From contig NZ_VUKC01000001.1 of assembly GCF_009193135.1 (NCBI RefSeq), positions 1 through 64,000 of the forward strand: 64,000 bases of DNA, in the 5' to 3' direction. This DNA comes from Georgenia satyanarayanai. Lineage in GTDB: Bacteria > Actinomycetota > Actinomycetes > Actinomycetales > Actinomycetaceae. Position numbers and translations under genes: made by a program. A model generated the notes under the pieces. The model saw only the letters and a list, made by a program, of their open reading frames with translations, had not been told where the DNA came from and did no database searches. Each line of letters starts with the position of its first letter. Positions within the stretch are counted from its first letter, which is position 1. This document shows positions 44,996 to 53,464 of the stretch, in pieces.

Positions 44996-46165
44996 ATGCC
45001 CAAGCCGCTGCTCCCGTGGAGCGAGGACCTGCTGAAGTACAACTTCGGCGCCGGCCACCCGATGGCCCCCCTCCGCCTCGCCCTGACGCACCGGCTGCTC
45101 GACGACCTCGGCCTCCTCGAGGACTTCACCGTCACGGACGTCGCCCCCGCCGACGACGCCGCGCTCCTGCGCGTCCACGAGGCCGCGTACCTGGCGGCCG
45201 TGCGCGCGGCCGGTGAGGGGCGGCCCGACCCGGCGCGCGGGCTGGGGGAGGCGGACAACCCGATCTTCGGGCACATCCACGAGGCCGGTGCCCGGGTCGC
45301 CGGCTCCACCCTCGCCGCCGCGCGCGCCGTCTGGGAGGGGCGCGCGACCCGCGCGCTCAGCCTCGCCGGGGGCATGCACCACGCGATGCCGAACCGGGCG
45401 TCGGGCTTCTGCGTCTACAACGACGTCGCCGTGGCCGTCGCCGCCCTCCTCGACGCGGGCGCCGAGCGGGTCGCCTACGTCGACCTCGACGCGCACCACG
45501 GCGACGGTGTCGAGCGGGCCTTCTGGGACGACGACCGCGTGCTGACGATCTCCGTCCACCAGCACCCCGGCACGCTCTTCCCCGGCACGGGCTACGCCCA
45601 GGACCTCGGTGGGCCCGCGGCGCGCGGGAGCGCGGTCAACGTGCCGCTGCCCCCGGGCACCGGGGACGCCGGCTGGCTGCGGGTCCTGGACGCCGTCGTC
45701 GCCCCGCTCGTCGAGGAGTTCCGCCCCCAGCTGCTCGTCACCCAGCACGGCTGCGACTCCCACGCCCTGGACCCGCTCGCCGAGCTCGCGGTCTCCGTCG
45801 ACGCCCAGCGGCGCGCCGCCGTCCTCATGGGCGAGCTCGCCGACGCGCACGCCGAGGGTCGCTGGGTGGCGACCGGTGGTGGTGGCTACGAGGTCGTCAG
45901 CGTCGTCCCGCGGGTGTGGGGGCACCTGGCCGCGGTCGTCGCCGGCCGTCCCCTCGACCCGGGCACCGCGGTGCCCGAGTCCTGGCGCGCCGACGTCACC
46001 GGGCTGGCCGACGTCGAACCGCCCCTGCTGATGACCGACGACGTCGACGCCGCCTACCGTCCGTGGTCCGCGGGCTACAACCCCGACGACGCCGTCGACC
46101 GCGCCGTCATGGCCACGCGGGGCGCGGTGTTCCCGCTCCACGGGCTCGATCCGCATCTCCGGTAG
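44996..46165 (+). CDS. acuC: AcuC-like class I-type histone deacetylase family protein
   Basis: A 389-residue zinc deacetylase-fold protein: GGMHHAMPNRASGFCVYNDVAVA, YVDLDAHHGDGVERAFW (zinc Asp and His), VTQHGCDSHALDPLA and GGGGYE. AcuC in Bacillus deacetylates acetyl-CoA synthetase and activates it; the same role is plausible here but no acetoin genes are nearby. Confidence 0.92.
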   Translation: MPKPLLPWSEDLLKYNFGAGHPMAPLRLALTHRLLDDLGLLEDFTVTDVAPADDAALLRVHEAAYLAAVRAAGEGRPDPARGLGEADNPIFGHIHEAGARVAGSTLAAARAVWEGRATRALSLAGGMHHAMPNRASGFCVYNDVAVAVAALLDAGAERVAYVDLDAHHGDGVERAFWDDDRVLTISVHQHPGTLFPGTGYAQDLGGPAARGSAVNVPLPPGTGDAGWLRVLDAVVAPLVEEFRPQLLVTQHGCDSHALDPLAELAVSVDAQRRAAVLMGELADAHAEGRWVATGGGGYEVVSVVPRVWGHLAAVVAGRPLDPGTAVPESWRADVTGLADVEPPLLMTDDVDAAYRPWSAGYNPDDAVDRAVMATRGAVFPLHGLDPHLR

Positions 46166-46204
46166 GGCGACGGCCGAACGTTTCCCAAATGTCGCCCGAG
46201 GCTC

Positions 46205-46210
46205 TAGAGT
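46205..46210 (+). promoter_or_regulatory. Candidate -10 box of the bldC-like gene
   Basis: TAGAGT, with TTCCCA 17 bases upstream as a possible -35 (46182-46187). Leader of about 45 bases. Confidence 0.35.
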
Positions 46211-46258
46211 CGTCGCGTATCTCCGCGCGATCGCGCCGAAAACGACAGGTAGGTGGAC

Positions 46259-46468
46259 ATGGCCGAGCACCAGGCACCGCGGTTCCTCACCGTGGCCGAG
46301 GTTGCCGAGCTCCTCCGGGTCTCGAAGATGACCGTCTACCGCATGGTGCACGCCGGGGAGATCCCCGCCGTCCGGGTGGGCCGCTCCTTCCGTGTCCCGC
46401 AGCTGGCCGTCGAGGAGATGCTCAGCAGCGGCATCGGCGACTGGTCCCCGGAGTCCCAGGCCCGCTGA
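46259..46468 (+). CDS. bldC: BldC-like MerR-type helix-turn-helix protein
   Basis: A 69-residue DNA-binding protein: FLTVAEVAELLRVSKMTVYR, then MVHAGEIPAVRVGRSFRVP, the hallmark of BldC/excisionase-type single-wing proteins. In Streptomyces BldC holds back sporulation; in non-sporulating relatives the role is unclear. ATG 46259 is preferred over GTG 46253, which overlaps the ribosome binding site AGGTAGG. Confidence 0.85.
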   Translation: MAEHQAPRFLTVAEVAELLRVSKMTVYRMVHAGEIPAVRVGRSFRVPQLAVEEMLSSGIGDWSPESQAR

Positions 46469-46511
46469 GCCTGCCCTCGCGCGCGCCGCGTGGTCGCGAG
46501 ACGATCACGCG

Positions 46512-47672
46512 ATGGCGCTCACGCGAACCCTGCTCGTCGTCCTGGCCGGTGGCGCGGGCTCCCGGATGGAGACCCTCACCGAGAACCGGGCCAAGCCGGC
46601 GCTGCGCTTCGGCGGCAGCCACCGGCTCATCGACTTCCCGCTGTCCAACGCCGCCAACAGCGGCGTGAACGACGTGTGGGTGCTCGAGCAGTTCGAGCCC
46701 GAGTCGATCACCCGGCACCTGGCGGGCGGCCGGCCCTGGGACCTGGACCGTTCCCGCGGCGGGCTCATGCTCCTGGGGCCCCACCGCGGCGACGAGCGCG
46801 AGGGCTGGCACACGGGCACGGCCGACGCGCTGTGGCGCAAGGTCGACAGCATCCGGGAGCTCGACCCCGACGTCGTCCTCGTCGCCTCCGCCGACGCCGT
46901 CTACCGGATGGACTACGCCGACGTCGTCGCCCACCACGTCGCCGGTGACGCCGAGGTCACCATGGTCACCACCCGCCACGACGGCGACTGCTCGCGCTAC
47001 GGGGTCGTCCGCGTCGAGGAGGGACGGGTGACGGAGTACGTCCTCAAGCCCGACGACCCGCCCACCCGGACCGTGACGACCGAGGTCTTCGCCTTCACGC
47101 CCGCCGCCCTGCTCGCGACCCTCGAGGCCTGCGCCGGCGAGGCCGACGAGGACGGGCTGGGTGACCTCGGTGAGCAGGTCCTGCCGGCGATGGTGGGCCG
47201 CGGTGCGGCCGCGGACTACCGGCACAGCGGCTACTGGCAGGACGTCGGCACGGTCGACGCCTACTGGGCGGCCCACATGGAGCTGCTCGAGCAGCCGCCC
47301 TTCGACCTCGACGACCCGGCGTGGCCGATCCGTACCCCCGCGCACCGCCACCTCGGGGCCCGGGTCCACGCCCGGGGGCAGGTCGAGGACTCCCTGCTCT
47401 CGCCCGGCGTCGTCGTCGAGGGCACGGTGCGGCGCAGCGTCCTGGCCCCCGGCGTCCAGGTGGCCCCGGGCGCGGAGGTCGTCGACTCCGTCCTCCTCGA
47501 CGACGTGCGGGTGGGGCCGGGGGCCACGGTGCGCCGCAGCGTCGTCGACGAGGGTGCCCGCGTGCGCGGCCGCGCGGAGGTCGGCGGGGACGGCGGGGTC
47601 ACCCTCGTCGGGGCCGGCAGCGTCGTCCACCCGCGCAAGCGGATCCCCGCCGGCGGGCGCTACCCGGGGTGA
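46512..47672 (+). CDS. glgC: Glucose-1-phosphate adenylyltransferase family protein
   Basis: A 386-residue nucleotidyltransferase: LAGGAGSRMETLTENRAKPALRFGGSHRLIDF (sugar-nucleotide signature, in outline), SGVNDVWVLEQF, then a C-terminal left-handed beta-helix of hexapeptide-like repeats (SLLSPGVVVEGTVRRSVLAPGV). Makes ADP-glucose for glycogen. It is close to but shorter than classical GlgC (about 405-415), so another NDP-sugar is possible. It sits alone between bldC and bS22, without other glycogen genes. Confidence 0.85.
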   Translation: MALTRTLLVVLAGGAGSRMETLTENRAKPALRFGGSHRLIDFPLSNAANSGVNDVWVLEQFEPESITRHLAGGRPWDLDRSRGGLMLLGPHRGDEREGWHTGTADALWRKVDSIRELDPDVVLVASADAVYRMDYADVVAHHVAGDAEVTMVTTRHDGDCSRYGVVRVEEGRVTEYVLKPDDPPTRTVTTEVFAFTPAALLATLEACAGEADEDGLGDLGEQVLPAMVGRGAAADYRHSGYWQDVGTVDAYWAAHMELLEQPPFDLDDPAWPIRTPAHRHLGARVHARGQVEDSLLSPGVVVEGTVRRSVLAPGVQVAPGAEVVDSVLLDDVRVGPGATVRRSVVDEGARVRGRAEVGGDGGVTLVGAGSVVHPRKRIPAGGRYPG

Positions 47673-47709
47673 CCTGCGTCCCAGAGCCGCGGCGGGGGCG
47701 AGGAGGCGG

Positions 47710-47715
47710 TAGACT
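47710..47715 (+). promoter_or_regulatory. Candidate -10 box of the bS22 gene
   Basis: TAGACT, about 63 bases before the bS22 ATG; no clear -35. Confidence 0.4.
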
Positions 47716-47778
47716 CGCCGAGTTCAGCGTGTAGTCCCGCGCGCCACCATCCGGCACACCACAGCACTGCGAGGTCCC

Positions 47779-47877
47779 ATGGGCTCTGTCATCAAGAAGC
47801 GCCGTAAGCGTATGTCGAAGAAGAAGCACCGCAAGCTGCTTCGCAAGACGCGCCACCAGCGTCGCAACAAGAAGTGA
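47779..47877 (+). CDS. 30S ribosomal protein bS22 (AURKAIP1/COX24-type)
   Basis: A 32-residue, extremely basic protein beginning [19 protein letters not shown]. It matches the small actinobacterial ribosomal protein bS22 seen in mycobacterial ribosome structures. Too short for usual gene calling. GAGG lies near the ATG, and a strong terminator follows directly, so it is a single-gene unit. Confidence 0.93.
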   Translation: MGSVIKKRRKRMSKKKHRKLLRKTRHQRRNKK

Positions 47878-47883
47878 TCGCCT

Positions 47884-47910
47884 CCAGGCCCGGCAGACTG
47901 CCGGGCCTGG
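47884..47910 (+). terminator. Terminator after the bS22 gene
   Basis: CCAGGCCCGGC and GCCGGGCCTGG form a perfect 11-base stem with a five-base loop, six bases after the stop codon. It also lies between convergent genes and may serve the HAD gene on the other strand. Confidence 0.8.
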
Positions 47911-47926
47911 CGCATGTCCGGCGGTC

Positions 47927-48742
47927 CTAGGGGCCGACCCGTCGGCGCAGGGCGCGCAGCACGGCGGTCGCGGCCCACGCCGCCCCGGCCCAGCCGGCGC
48001 CGCGCACCCCCGTGCGCACGTCCTGCTTGACGTCCCGGCGGCGGCGGCGGAAGTCGCGCACCGGCCAGCTGACGTCCACCGCGTGCAGCCGCATGCGCGG
48101 CTCGGGGTTGATCGCGCAGGGCGAGCCGACGATCGAGAGCAGCGGGATGTCGTTGACGGAGTCGCCGTAGGCGTGGCTGCGGGCGAGGTCGATGCCGCGC
48201 TCCCGCGCGAGGGCCTCGACGTTGGCCCTCTTGCCCTCGCCGTGGAGCATGTTGCCGCGCAGCTCCCCGGTGTAGACGCCCTCCTCGTGCTCCGCGACGG
48301 TGCCGAGCGCCCCCGTGGCGCCGAGCCGGCCGGCGATGAGGTCGGCGATCTCGGCGGGGGTCGCGGAGATGAGCCACACCTCGTGCCCCGCGGTGAGGTG
48401 CTCCTCGATGAGCGCCCGCGCGCCGGGGAAGATCTTGTTGGCCAGGACCTGGTCGTAGACCTCCTCGCCGATCGAGATGATCTCCGCGACGGTCCGTCCC
48501 CGCACGATGCGCAGGGCCCGGGCCCGGACAGCGGCGATGCGCCGCACGTCCTCCCCGAACAGGAAGTAGCGCACGGAGTGGCCGGCGAAGAAGGCGATGT
48601 CGCGCAGCCCGAAGAAGTCGCGCCGGTACAGCTCGCGGGCGAGGTGGTAGGCGCTGGCCCCGCGGATGATCGTGTTGTCGACGTCGAAGAAGGCCGCGAC
48701 CACGGCGCCGTCACGTCCGGGGCCTTCCGTCGTCACCTGCAC
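47927..48742 (-). CDS. HAD-IB family phosphatase (SerB-like)
   Basis: A 271-residue HAD hydrolase: motif I FFDVDNTII (Asp20 nucleophile, Asp22), motif II SATP, Lys in KRANVEAL, motif IV GDSVNDIPLL. The C-terminal 60 residues are Arg-rich and may contact membrane or nucleic acid. Such proteins are often called phosphoserine phosphatase-like, but the substrate is uncertain. GTG 48742 is set by a leaderless promoter. Confidence 0.87.
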   Translation of the reverse strand: MQVTTEGPGRDGAVVAAFFDVDNTIIRGASAYHLARELYRRDFFGLRDIAFFAGHSVRYFLFGEDVRRIAAVRARALRIVRGRTVAEIISIGEEVYDQVLANKIFPGARALIEEHLTAGHEVWLISATPAEIADLIAGRLGATGALGTVAEHEEGVYTGELRGNMLHGEGKRANVEALARERGIDLARSHAYGDSVNDIPLLSIVGSPCAINPEPRMRLHAVDVSWPVRDFRRRRRDVKQDVRTGVRGAGWAGAAWAATAVLRALRRRVGP

Positions 48743-48748
48743 GTCCCC

Positions 48749-48754
48749 AGCCTA
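48749..48754 (-). promoter_or_regulatory. -10 box, leaderless start of the HAD phosphatase gene
   Basis: TAGGCT on the minus strand, six bases, then the GTG at 48742. Confidence 0.55.
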
Positions 48755-48766
48755 GGGTGCCGCACG

Positions 48767-48772
48767 TAGGAT
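48767..48772 (+). promoter_or_regulatory. -10 box, leaderless start of the glutaredoxin gene
   Basis: TAGGAT, six bases, then the GTG at 48779. Only 12 bases separate it from the divergent HAD -10 box. Confidence 0.55.
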
Positions 48773-48778
48773 CGGCGC

Positions 48779-49039
48779 GTGCCCGAGTCCCGAGTGGTCC
48801 TCTACTCCCGCGCCGGCTGCCACCTGTGCGACGAGGCGCGCGCCGTCGTCCTCGCCGAGTGCGACCGCGCCCGGGCCCGGTGGCGGGAGGTCGACGTCGA
48901 CGCCGACCCGCAGCTGCAGGCGCGCTACGGGGAGTACGTGCCCGTCGTCGAGGTCGACGGCACCGTCCAGGGCTTCTGGCACCTCGACCCCGCGCGCGTC
49001 CGGGAGGCACTCGACAACCCCAGCAACGCCGAGAGCTGA
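48779..49039 (+). CDS. Glutaredoxin-like protein (DUF836 type)
   Basis: An 86-residue thioredoxin-fold protein with the redox pair C-H-L-C in YSRAGCHLCDEA and the cis-proline segment YVPVVEVDG. Small proteins of this type occur near HAD and redox-linked genes in actinobacteria. GTG start. Its stop lies inside the terminator stem. Confidence 0.87.
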   Translation: MPESRVVLYSRAGCHLCDEARAVVLAECDRARARWREVDVDADPQLQARYGEYVPVVEVDGTVQGFWHLDPARVREALDNPSNAES

Positions 49040-49069
49040 GCTCTTCCGGGGAAGGGCTCAGCTCTCGGC
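49028..49069. terminator. Bidirectional terminator hairpin
   Basis: A perfect 14-base stem, GCCGAGAGCTGAGC and its complement, with a loop that can itself fold. It overlaps the 3' end of the glutaredoxin gene and lies before the convergent yceI end. Confidence 0.75.
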
Positions 49070-49096
49070 GCCGTGCGTGTCGCGGGGGCGGGCGTG

Positions 49097-49627
49097 TCAG
49101 GCCGCGATCGCGGAGATCTCCATGGCGATGCGGATCTTGTCGCCGACGAGCACGCCGCCGGTCTCGAGGGCCGCGTTCCACGTGAGGCCGAAGTCCTTGC
49201 GGGAGACCTCGGTGGCGGCGGAGAACCCGACGCGCTTGTTGCCGAACGGGTCGGTCGCCGCGCCGTTGTACTCGACCGCGAGGGAGGCGGGCTTGGTCAC
49301 GCCGTTGATGGTGAGGTCGCCGTTGACGGTGAACTCCTCGCCGCTGCCCTCGACGCCGGTGCTCGCGAAGGTCCAGGTGGGCTTGTTCTCGGAGTCCCAG
49401 AAGTCGGCGGAGCGCAGGTGGTTGTCGCGGTTCTCGTCGCGGGTGTCGACGGAGGCGGACTGGATCGTCACGTTGACGGCGGAGTCGGCGAAGCTCTCGG
49501 CCACGGTGATGTCGCCGGCGAAGTCGGTGAACTGGCCGCGCACCTTGGAGATGCCGGCGTGACGGACGGTGAAGCCGATCTCGGTGTGCGACGGGTCGAT
49601 GGTGTACGTGCCGGGGGCGAGCGTCAT
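49097..49627 (-). CDS. YceI family lipocalin-like protein
   Basis: A 176-residue beta-barrel: YTIDPSHTEIGFTVRHAGISKVRG, DTRDENRDNHLRSADFWD (in outline) and DLTINGVTKPASL. YceI proteins bind isoprenoid or other amphipathic molecules. No signal peptide is present, so it is probably cytoplasmic. GGAG precedes the ATG by eight bases. Confidence 0.9.
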   Translation of the reverse strand: MTLAPGTYTIDPSHTEIGFTVRHAGISKVRGQFTDFAGDITVAESFADSAVNVTIQSASVDTRDENRDNHLRSADFWDSENKPTWTFASTGVEGSGEEFTVNGDLTINGVTKPASLAVEYNGAATDPFGNKRVGFSAATEVSRKDFGLTWNAALETGGVLVGDKIRIAMEISAIAA

Positions 49628-49658
49628 GGTGGGGTCTCCCAGATTGATGCAAACGAAC

Positions 49659-49670
49659 TTGACTGTTCAA
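49659..49670. promoter_or_regulatory. Candidate regulator-binding palindrome upstream of yceI
   Basis: TTGACTGTTCAA: TTGA and TCAA arms around CTGT, inside an unusually AT-rich patch of about 45 bases upstream of yceI. It resembles MarR-family boxes; no MarR gene is adjacent. Confidence 0.45.
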
Positions 49671-49783
49671 CATTAAGCGCTAGACGCGCGGTGTGCAACA
49701 GGAGCCGCCGACCCGGGGCGAGGGTGGGACGGACCTCACCACCCGGCCCCGGGGGCAGGGGCCCCCGTCCCCCGGGAGTTTGC

Positions 49784-49789
49784 GACACT
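49784..49789 (+). promoter_or_regulatory. Candidate -10 box, leaderless start of the phosphoglycerate mutase-like gene
   Basis: GACACT, six bases, then the ATG at 49796; weaker than the other leaderless boxes. Confidence 0.35.
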
Positions 49790-49795
49790 AGGGGC

Positions 49796-50494
49796 ATGTC
49801 CCGAACGACGGTGCACCTCCTGCGCCACGGCGAGGTCCACAACCCCGGCGGCGTCCTGTACGGCCGGCTCGAGGGTTTCCGCCTGTCCGACCGCGGGCAG
49901 CAGATGGCGCGGCGGGTCGCCGAGGTCCTCCACGGCAACGGGCACGACCTCCGCCTCGTCCTCGCCTCCCCGCTCCAGCGCGCCCAGGAGACGGCACTGC
50001 CCACGGCGCAGGCCTTCGGCCTCGGGCTCGGCACCGACGAGCGCCTCATCGAGGCCGCCAACGACTTCGAGGGCACGACCGTCGGCAGCCAGCGGGCCAA
50101 GCTCGCCAGCCCCCGCTACTGGCGCCGCTACGTCAACCCGGCCCGGCCCAGCTGGGGCGAGCCCTACCGCGACCAGGTCGCCCGCATGACCGCCGCGGTC
50201 GGCGACGCCCGCCGCCGCCTCCAGGCGCAGGACGGCGGCGAGGCGCTCCTCGTCAGCCACCAGCTGCCCATCTGGGTCACCCGCCTCTTCCTCGAGCGCC
50301 GCCCGCTGTGGCACGACCCCCGCAGGCGACAGTGCTCCCTGGCCTCCCTCACCTCCCTCACCTTCGACGGGTCCCGGCTCGTGGGCCTGGCCTACTGGGA
50401 GCCGGCCGCGGACCTCGTCGCCGGCGCCCTCGACCTGCTGCCCGGCGCCTCCGGTGCGGCGGTCCCGCGCGCGGACGCCGAGGAGCGCGCGTGA
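49796..50494 (+). CDS. Histidine phosphatase / phosphoglycerate mutase-like protein
   Basis: A 232-residue histidine phosphatase: LLRHGEVHNPGG (catalytic His), LASPLQRAQETA, and LLVSHQLPIWV with the second His. It opens the cytochrome c assembly operon in many actinobacteria, as here; its stop overlaps the start of the thioredoxin-like gene. The substrate is unknown. Confidence 0.9.
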   Translation: MSRTTVHLLRHGEVHNPGGVLYGRLEGFRLSDRGQQMARRVAEVLHGNGHDLRLVLASPLQRAQETALPTAQAFGLGLGTDERLIEAANDFEGTTVGSQRAKLASPRYWRRYVNPARPSWGEPYRDQVARMTAAVGDARRRLQAQDGGEALLVSHQLPIWVTRLFLERRPLWHDPRRRQCSLASLTSLTFDGSRLVGLAYWEPAADLVAGALDLLPGASGAAVPRADAEERA

Positions 50495-51075
50495 GGCGGG
50501 CGGCGCGCGCGCTGGCGGCCCTCGCGCTCACCGCACTGGCCCTCGCCGGCTGCGCCCCCGCCTCGGACACGGCGCAGGACACGACCGGCGCGGGCTACCA
50601 GGCCGGTGACGGCTCCTGGACCACGTGGGAGGAGGGCGAGCGCACGGGCCCGGTCGAGCTCGTCGGCACCACCTACGAGGGCGAGGAGGTGGCGCTCGCC
50701 GACTGGCGCGGCGACGTCGTCGTCCTCAACTTCTGGTACGCCGCCTGCCCGCCCTGCCGCGCCGAGGCCCCCGACCTCGCCGCGATCCAGACGGACTACG
50801 CCGACGCCGGGGTCCGGCTGCTCGGCGTCAACCCGCGCGACGACGCGGCCACCGCCCAGGCCTTCGAGCGCAGCTTCGAGGTGCCCTACCCGAGCGTCCA
50901 CGACGAGGCGGCCCGCGGGGTGGCGGCGCTCCAGGGCGTCGTGCCGCTGCAGGCGATGCCGACGACGGTCGTGCTCGACGCCGAGGGGCGCGTCGCGGGC
51001 CGGGTGCTCGGCCAGATCGACCCGGGCGTCGTGCGCGGCATGGTCGACGACGTCCTCGCCGAGGCCGCCCGATGA
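50491..51075 (+). CDS. resA: TlpA/ResA-like thioredoxin lipoprotein
   Basis: A 194-residue extracytoplasmic thiol-disulfide protein. The signal peptide ends in the lipobox LALAGC. The thioredoxin domain has the CPPC active site in WYAACPPCRAEAPDL and the cis-Pro segment QAMPTTVVLDAEG. Keeps apocytochrome c cysteines reduced for haem attachment. GTG 50491 has AGGAG five bases upstream. Confidence 0.93.
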   Translation: MRRAARALAALALTALALAGCAPASDTAQDTTGAGYQAGDGSWTTWEEGERTGPVELVGTTYEGEEVALADWRGDVVVLNFWYAACPPCRAEAPDLAAIQTDYADAGVRLLGVNPRDDAATAQAFERSFEVPYPSVHDEAARGVAALQGVVPLQAMPTTVVLDAEGRVAGRVLGQIDPGVVRGMVDDVLAEAAR

Positions 51076-51875
51076 GCTGGGACGGCATCGCCGAGACCTT
51101 CCAGGCGACCGTCCTGAGCGGCTCCCTCCTCGCCGCGGTGCCCGTCGCGCTGCTGGCCGGGGCGGTCTCCTTCGCCTCCCCCTGCGTGCTGCCGCTCATC
51201 CCCGGCTACGTCGGCTACCTCGGCGGGATGGCCGGGACGCTGGGCCACGCACCGGGCGGCACCGGCCGCGCGGCGACGGCGGCGCGCACGTCGACGGGCC
51301 AGGGCCGGCTGCTCCTCGGCGTGCTCCTGTTCGTCCTCGGCTTCAGCGCGGTCTTCGTGCTCCTCGGCGTCGTCTTCGGGGCGCTCGGGGTGGCGCTCGC
51401 GCCGTGGCTCGACGTCATCACCCGGGTGATGGGGGTCGTCGTCATCCTCATGGGTCTGGCCTTCATGGGCGCCGTGCCCTTCCTCCAGCGTGAGCGCCGC
51501 CTCCACCTCAGCCCCCGCGCGGGGCTGTGGGGGGCGCCGCTGCTCGGTGTCGTCTTCGGGCTCGGCTGGGCGCCGTGCATCGGCCCCACCCTGTCCGCGG
51601 TCCTGCTGCTCTCCCTCGACGGCGGCGACCCCGCCCGCGGGGCGCTGCTCGCCGCGGCCTACTGCCTGGGCCTGGGCGTGCCGTTCGTCGTCATCGCGCT
51701 GCTCTACTCGCGCACGACGCGGGCGATGGGCTTCCTGCGCCGGCACCGCCTGACGATCATGCGGGTCGGCGGCGCGATGCTCGTGCTCGTCGGCCTCGCG
51801 CTCGTCACCGGGCTGTGGGGGCACTTCGCGGGCTGGGTGCAGGGCCTGGTCGCCGGCTTCGTGACGGTGGTGTGA
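51072..51875 (+). CDS. ccdA: Cytochrome c biogenesis protein CcdA
   Basis: A 267-residue, six-helix membrane protein that passes electrons across the membrane to ResA. The two redox Cys are in SFASPCVLPLIPGY and GLGWAPCIGPTLS. Coupled to resA by ATGA overlap and to resB by TGATG. Confidence 0.94.
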   Translation: MSWDGIAETFQATVLSGSLLAAVPVALLAGAVSFASPCVLPLIPGYVGYLGGMAGTLGHAPGGTGRAATAARTSTGQGRLLLGVLLFVLGFSAVFVLLGVVFGALGVALAPWLDVITRVMGVVVILMGLAFMGAVPFLQRERRLHLSPRAGLWGAPLLGVVFGLGWAPCIGPTLSAVLLLSLDGGDPARGALLAAAYCLGLGVPFVVIALLYSRTTRAMGFLRRHRLTIMRVGGAMLVLVGLALVTGLWGHFAGWVQGLVAGFVTVV

Positions 51876-53464
51876 TGAGCTACCGCCCCGAGGGCCTGCG
51901 CACGATGGACGAGGCCGACGACGCCCCGCCGCCGCCCGCCGCCCCCGCCGGGATCGGCCTGCGCGGCTGGCTGCGCTGGGCCTGGCGCCAGCTCACCTCG
52001 ATGCGGGTGGCGCTGCTCCTCCTCATGCTCCTCGCGCTCGCCGCGCTGCCGGGTGCCTTCTTCCCGCAGCGGCCGCAGGACCCGGCGGCCGTGGCCGCCT
52101 ACTACGCCGACAACCCCGGGGCAGCGGAGTGGCTCGAGCGGCTCGGCCTCTTCGACGTCTACGGCGCCCCGTGGTTCGCGGCCATCTACCTGCTCCTGTT
52201 CGTCTCGCTCATCGGCTGCATCCTGCCCCGCACCCGCGCCCACGTCCGGGCGCTGCGGGCGGCGCCCTCGCGCGTGCCGCGGCGCCTGGGCCGGTTCCCC
52301 GTCCACGCCACCCACACGACGTCGGCGTCCGCCGCGGAGGTCACCCGGGCGGTGCGCCGGGCCCTGGGCCGGCGCTTCCGGGTCGCCCAGACGCCCGAGG
52401 GGATCAGCGCCGAGCGCGGCTACCTCCGGGAGACCGGCAACATCGTCTTCCACCTCTCGCTCGTGGGGGTGCTCCTCGCCCTGGGTGCCGGCCAGATGCT
52501 CAGCTACCGCGGGCAGGCCGTCGTCGTCGAGGGGCGCTCCTTCGCCAACGCGCTCGTGGACTACGACTCCTTCACCCCCGGCACGCTCGTCGACACCGAC
52601 GACCTCGAGCCCTTCACCGTCACCCTCGACGAGCTCACCTCGGAGTTCACCTGGGACGCGCAGGCGCGCGACTTCGCCGCGGATGTCACCGTCACCCGGC
52701 CGGACGGTGAGGCCCGGACCGACACGATCCGGGTCAACTACCCGATCAACGCCGCCGGCGCGAACGTCTACCTCGCGGGCAACGGCTTCGCCCCGCACCT
52801 GACCGTGCGCGACGCCGCGGGGGAGGTCGCCTTCTCCCAGCCGGTGCCCTTCCTCCCGGAGGACGACTTCTACACCTCCCGCGGCGTCGTCAAGGTCCCC
52901 GACGTCTCCCCGGGACTCGAGCAGCTCGGCTTCACCGGCTACCTGCTGCCCAGCGCGGTCCTCGACGAGGAGGGCGCCCGCTCGGTGCACCCGCAGCCCA
53001 ACGCCCCGCTCGTCGTCCTCGACGTCTACACCGGCGACCTCGGCCTGGACGACGGCGTCCCGCAGAACGTCTACGAGCTCGACACCGAGGGCATGACCCC
53101 GGTGATGGCGGGCGAGGAGGCGGCCAAGATCCTCATCGAGCCCGGGCAGGAGGTCGAGCTGCCCGACGGCCTGGGCACCATCGCCTTCGACTCCCTGCCG
53201 CGCTTCGCCGCCCTCGACCTGCGCTACGACCCCTCGCTCACCGTCCTGCTCGTCTCCGCCCTCCTCGCCATGGCCGGGCTGTCCGCGTCGCTCTTCGCGC
53301 CGCGGCGCCGGCTGTGGGTGAAGATCGGGCAGGACGAGGACGGACGTACAGTTGTCGAGGCGGCCGCGCTCGCCCGCGGCGACGACCCCGGTCTCGAGCC
53401 CGAGCTCGAGCGCGTCATGACCGCAGTCCGGGCCGCCGCGCCCACGTCTCAGGAGGACACGTGA
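51875..53464 (+). CDS. resB: Cytochrome c biogenesis protein ResB
   Basis: A 529-residue membrane protein: transmembrane helices near residues 45-65, 105-125 and 195-215, a large outer domain, and a final helix near 455-475. With CcsB it forms the system II haem lyase. Segments such as SMRVALLLLMLLALAALPG, FPQRPQDPAAV and GYLRETGNIVFHLSL are typical. Confidence 0.94.
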   Translation: MSYRPEGLRTMDEADDAPPPPAAPAGIGLRGWLRWAWRQLTSMRVALLLLMLLALAALPGAFFPQRPQDPAAVAAYYADNPGAAEWLERLGLFDVYGAPWFAAIYLLLFVSLIGCILPRTRAHVRALRAAPSRVPRRLGRFPVHATHTTSASAAEVTRAVRRALGRRFRVAQTPEGISAERGYLRETGNIVFHLSLVGVLLALGAGQMLSYRGQAVVVEGRSFANALVDYDSFTPGTLVDTDDLEPFTVTLDELTSEFTWDAQARDFAADVTVTRPDGEARTDTIRVNYPINAAGANVYLAGNGFAPHLTVRDAAGEVAFSQPVPFLPEDDFYTSRGVVKVPDVSPGLEQLGFTGYLLPSAVLDEEGARSVHPQPNAPLVVLDVYTGDLGLDDGVPQNVYELDTEGMTPVMAGEEAAKILIEPGQEVELPDGLGTIAFDSLPRFAALDLRYDPSLTVLLVSALLAMAGLSASLFAPRRRLWVKIGQDEDGRTVVEAAALARGDDPGLEPELERVMTAVRAAAPTSQEDT

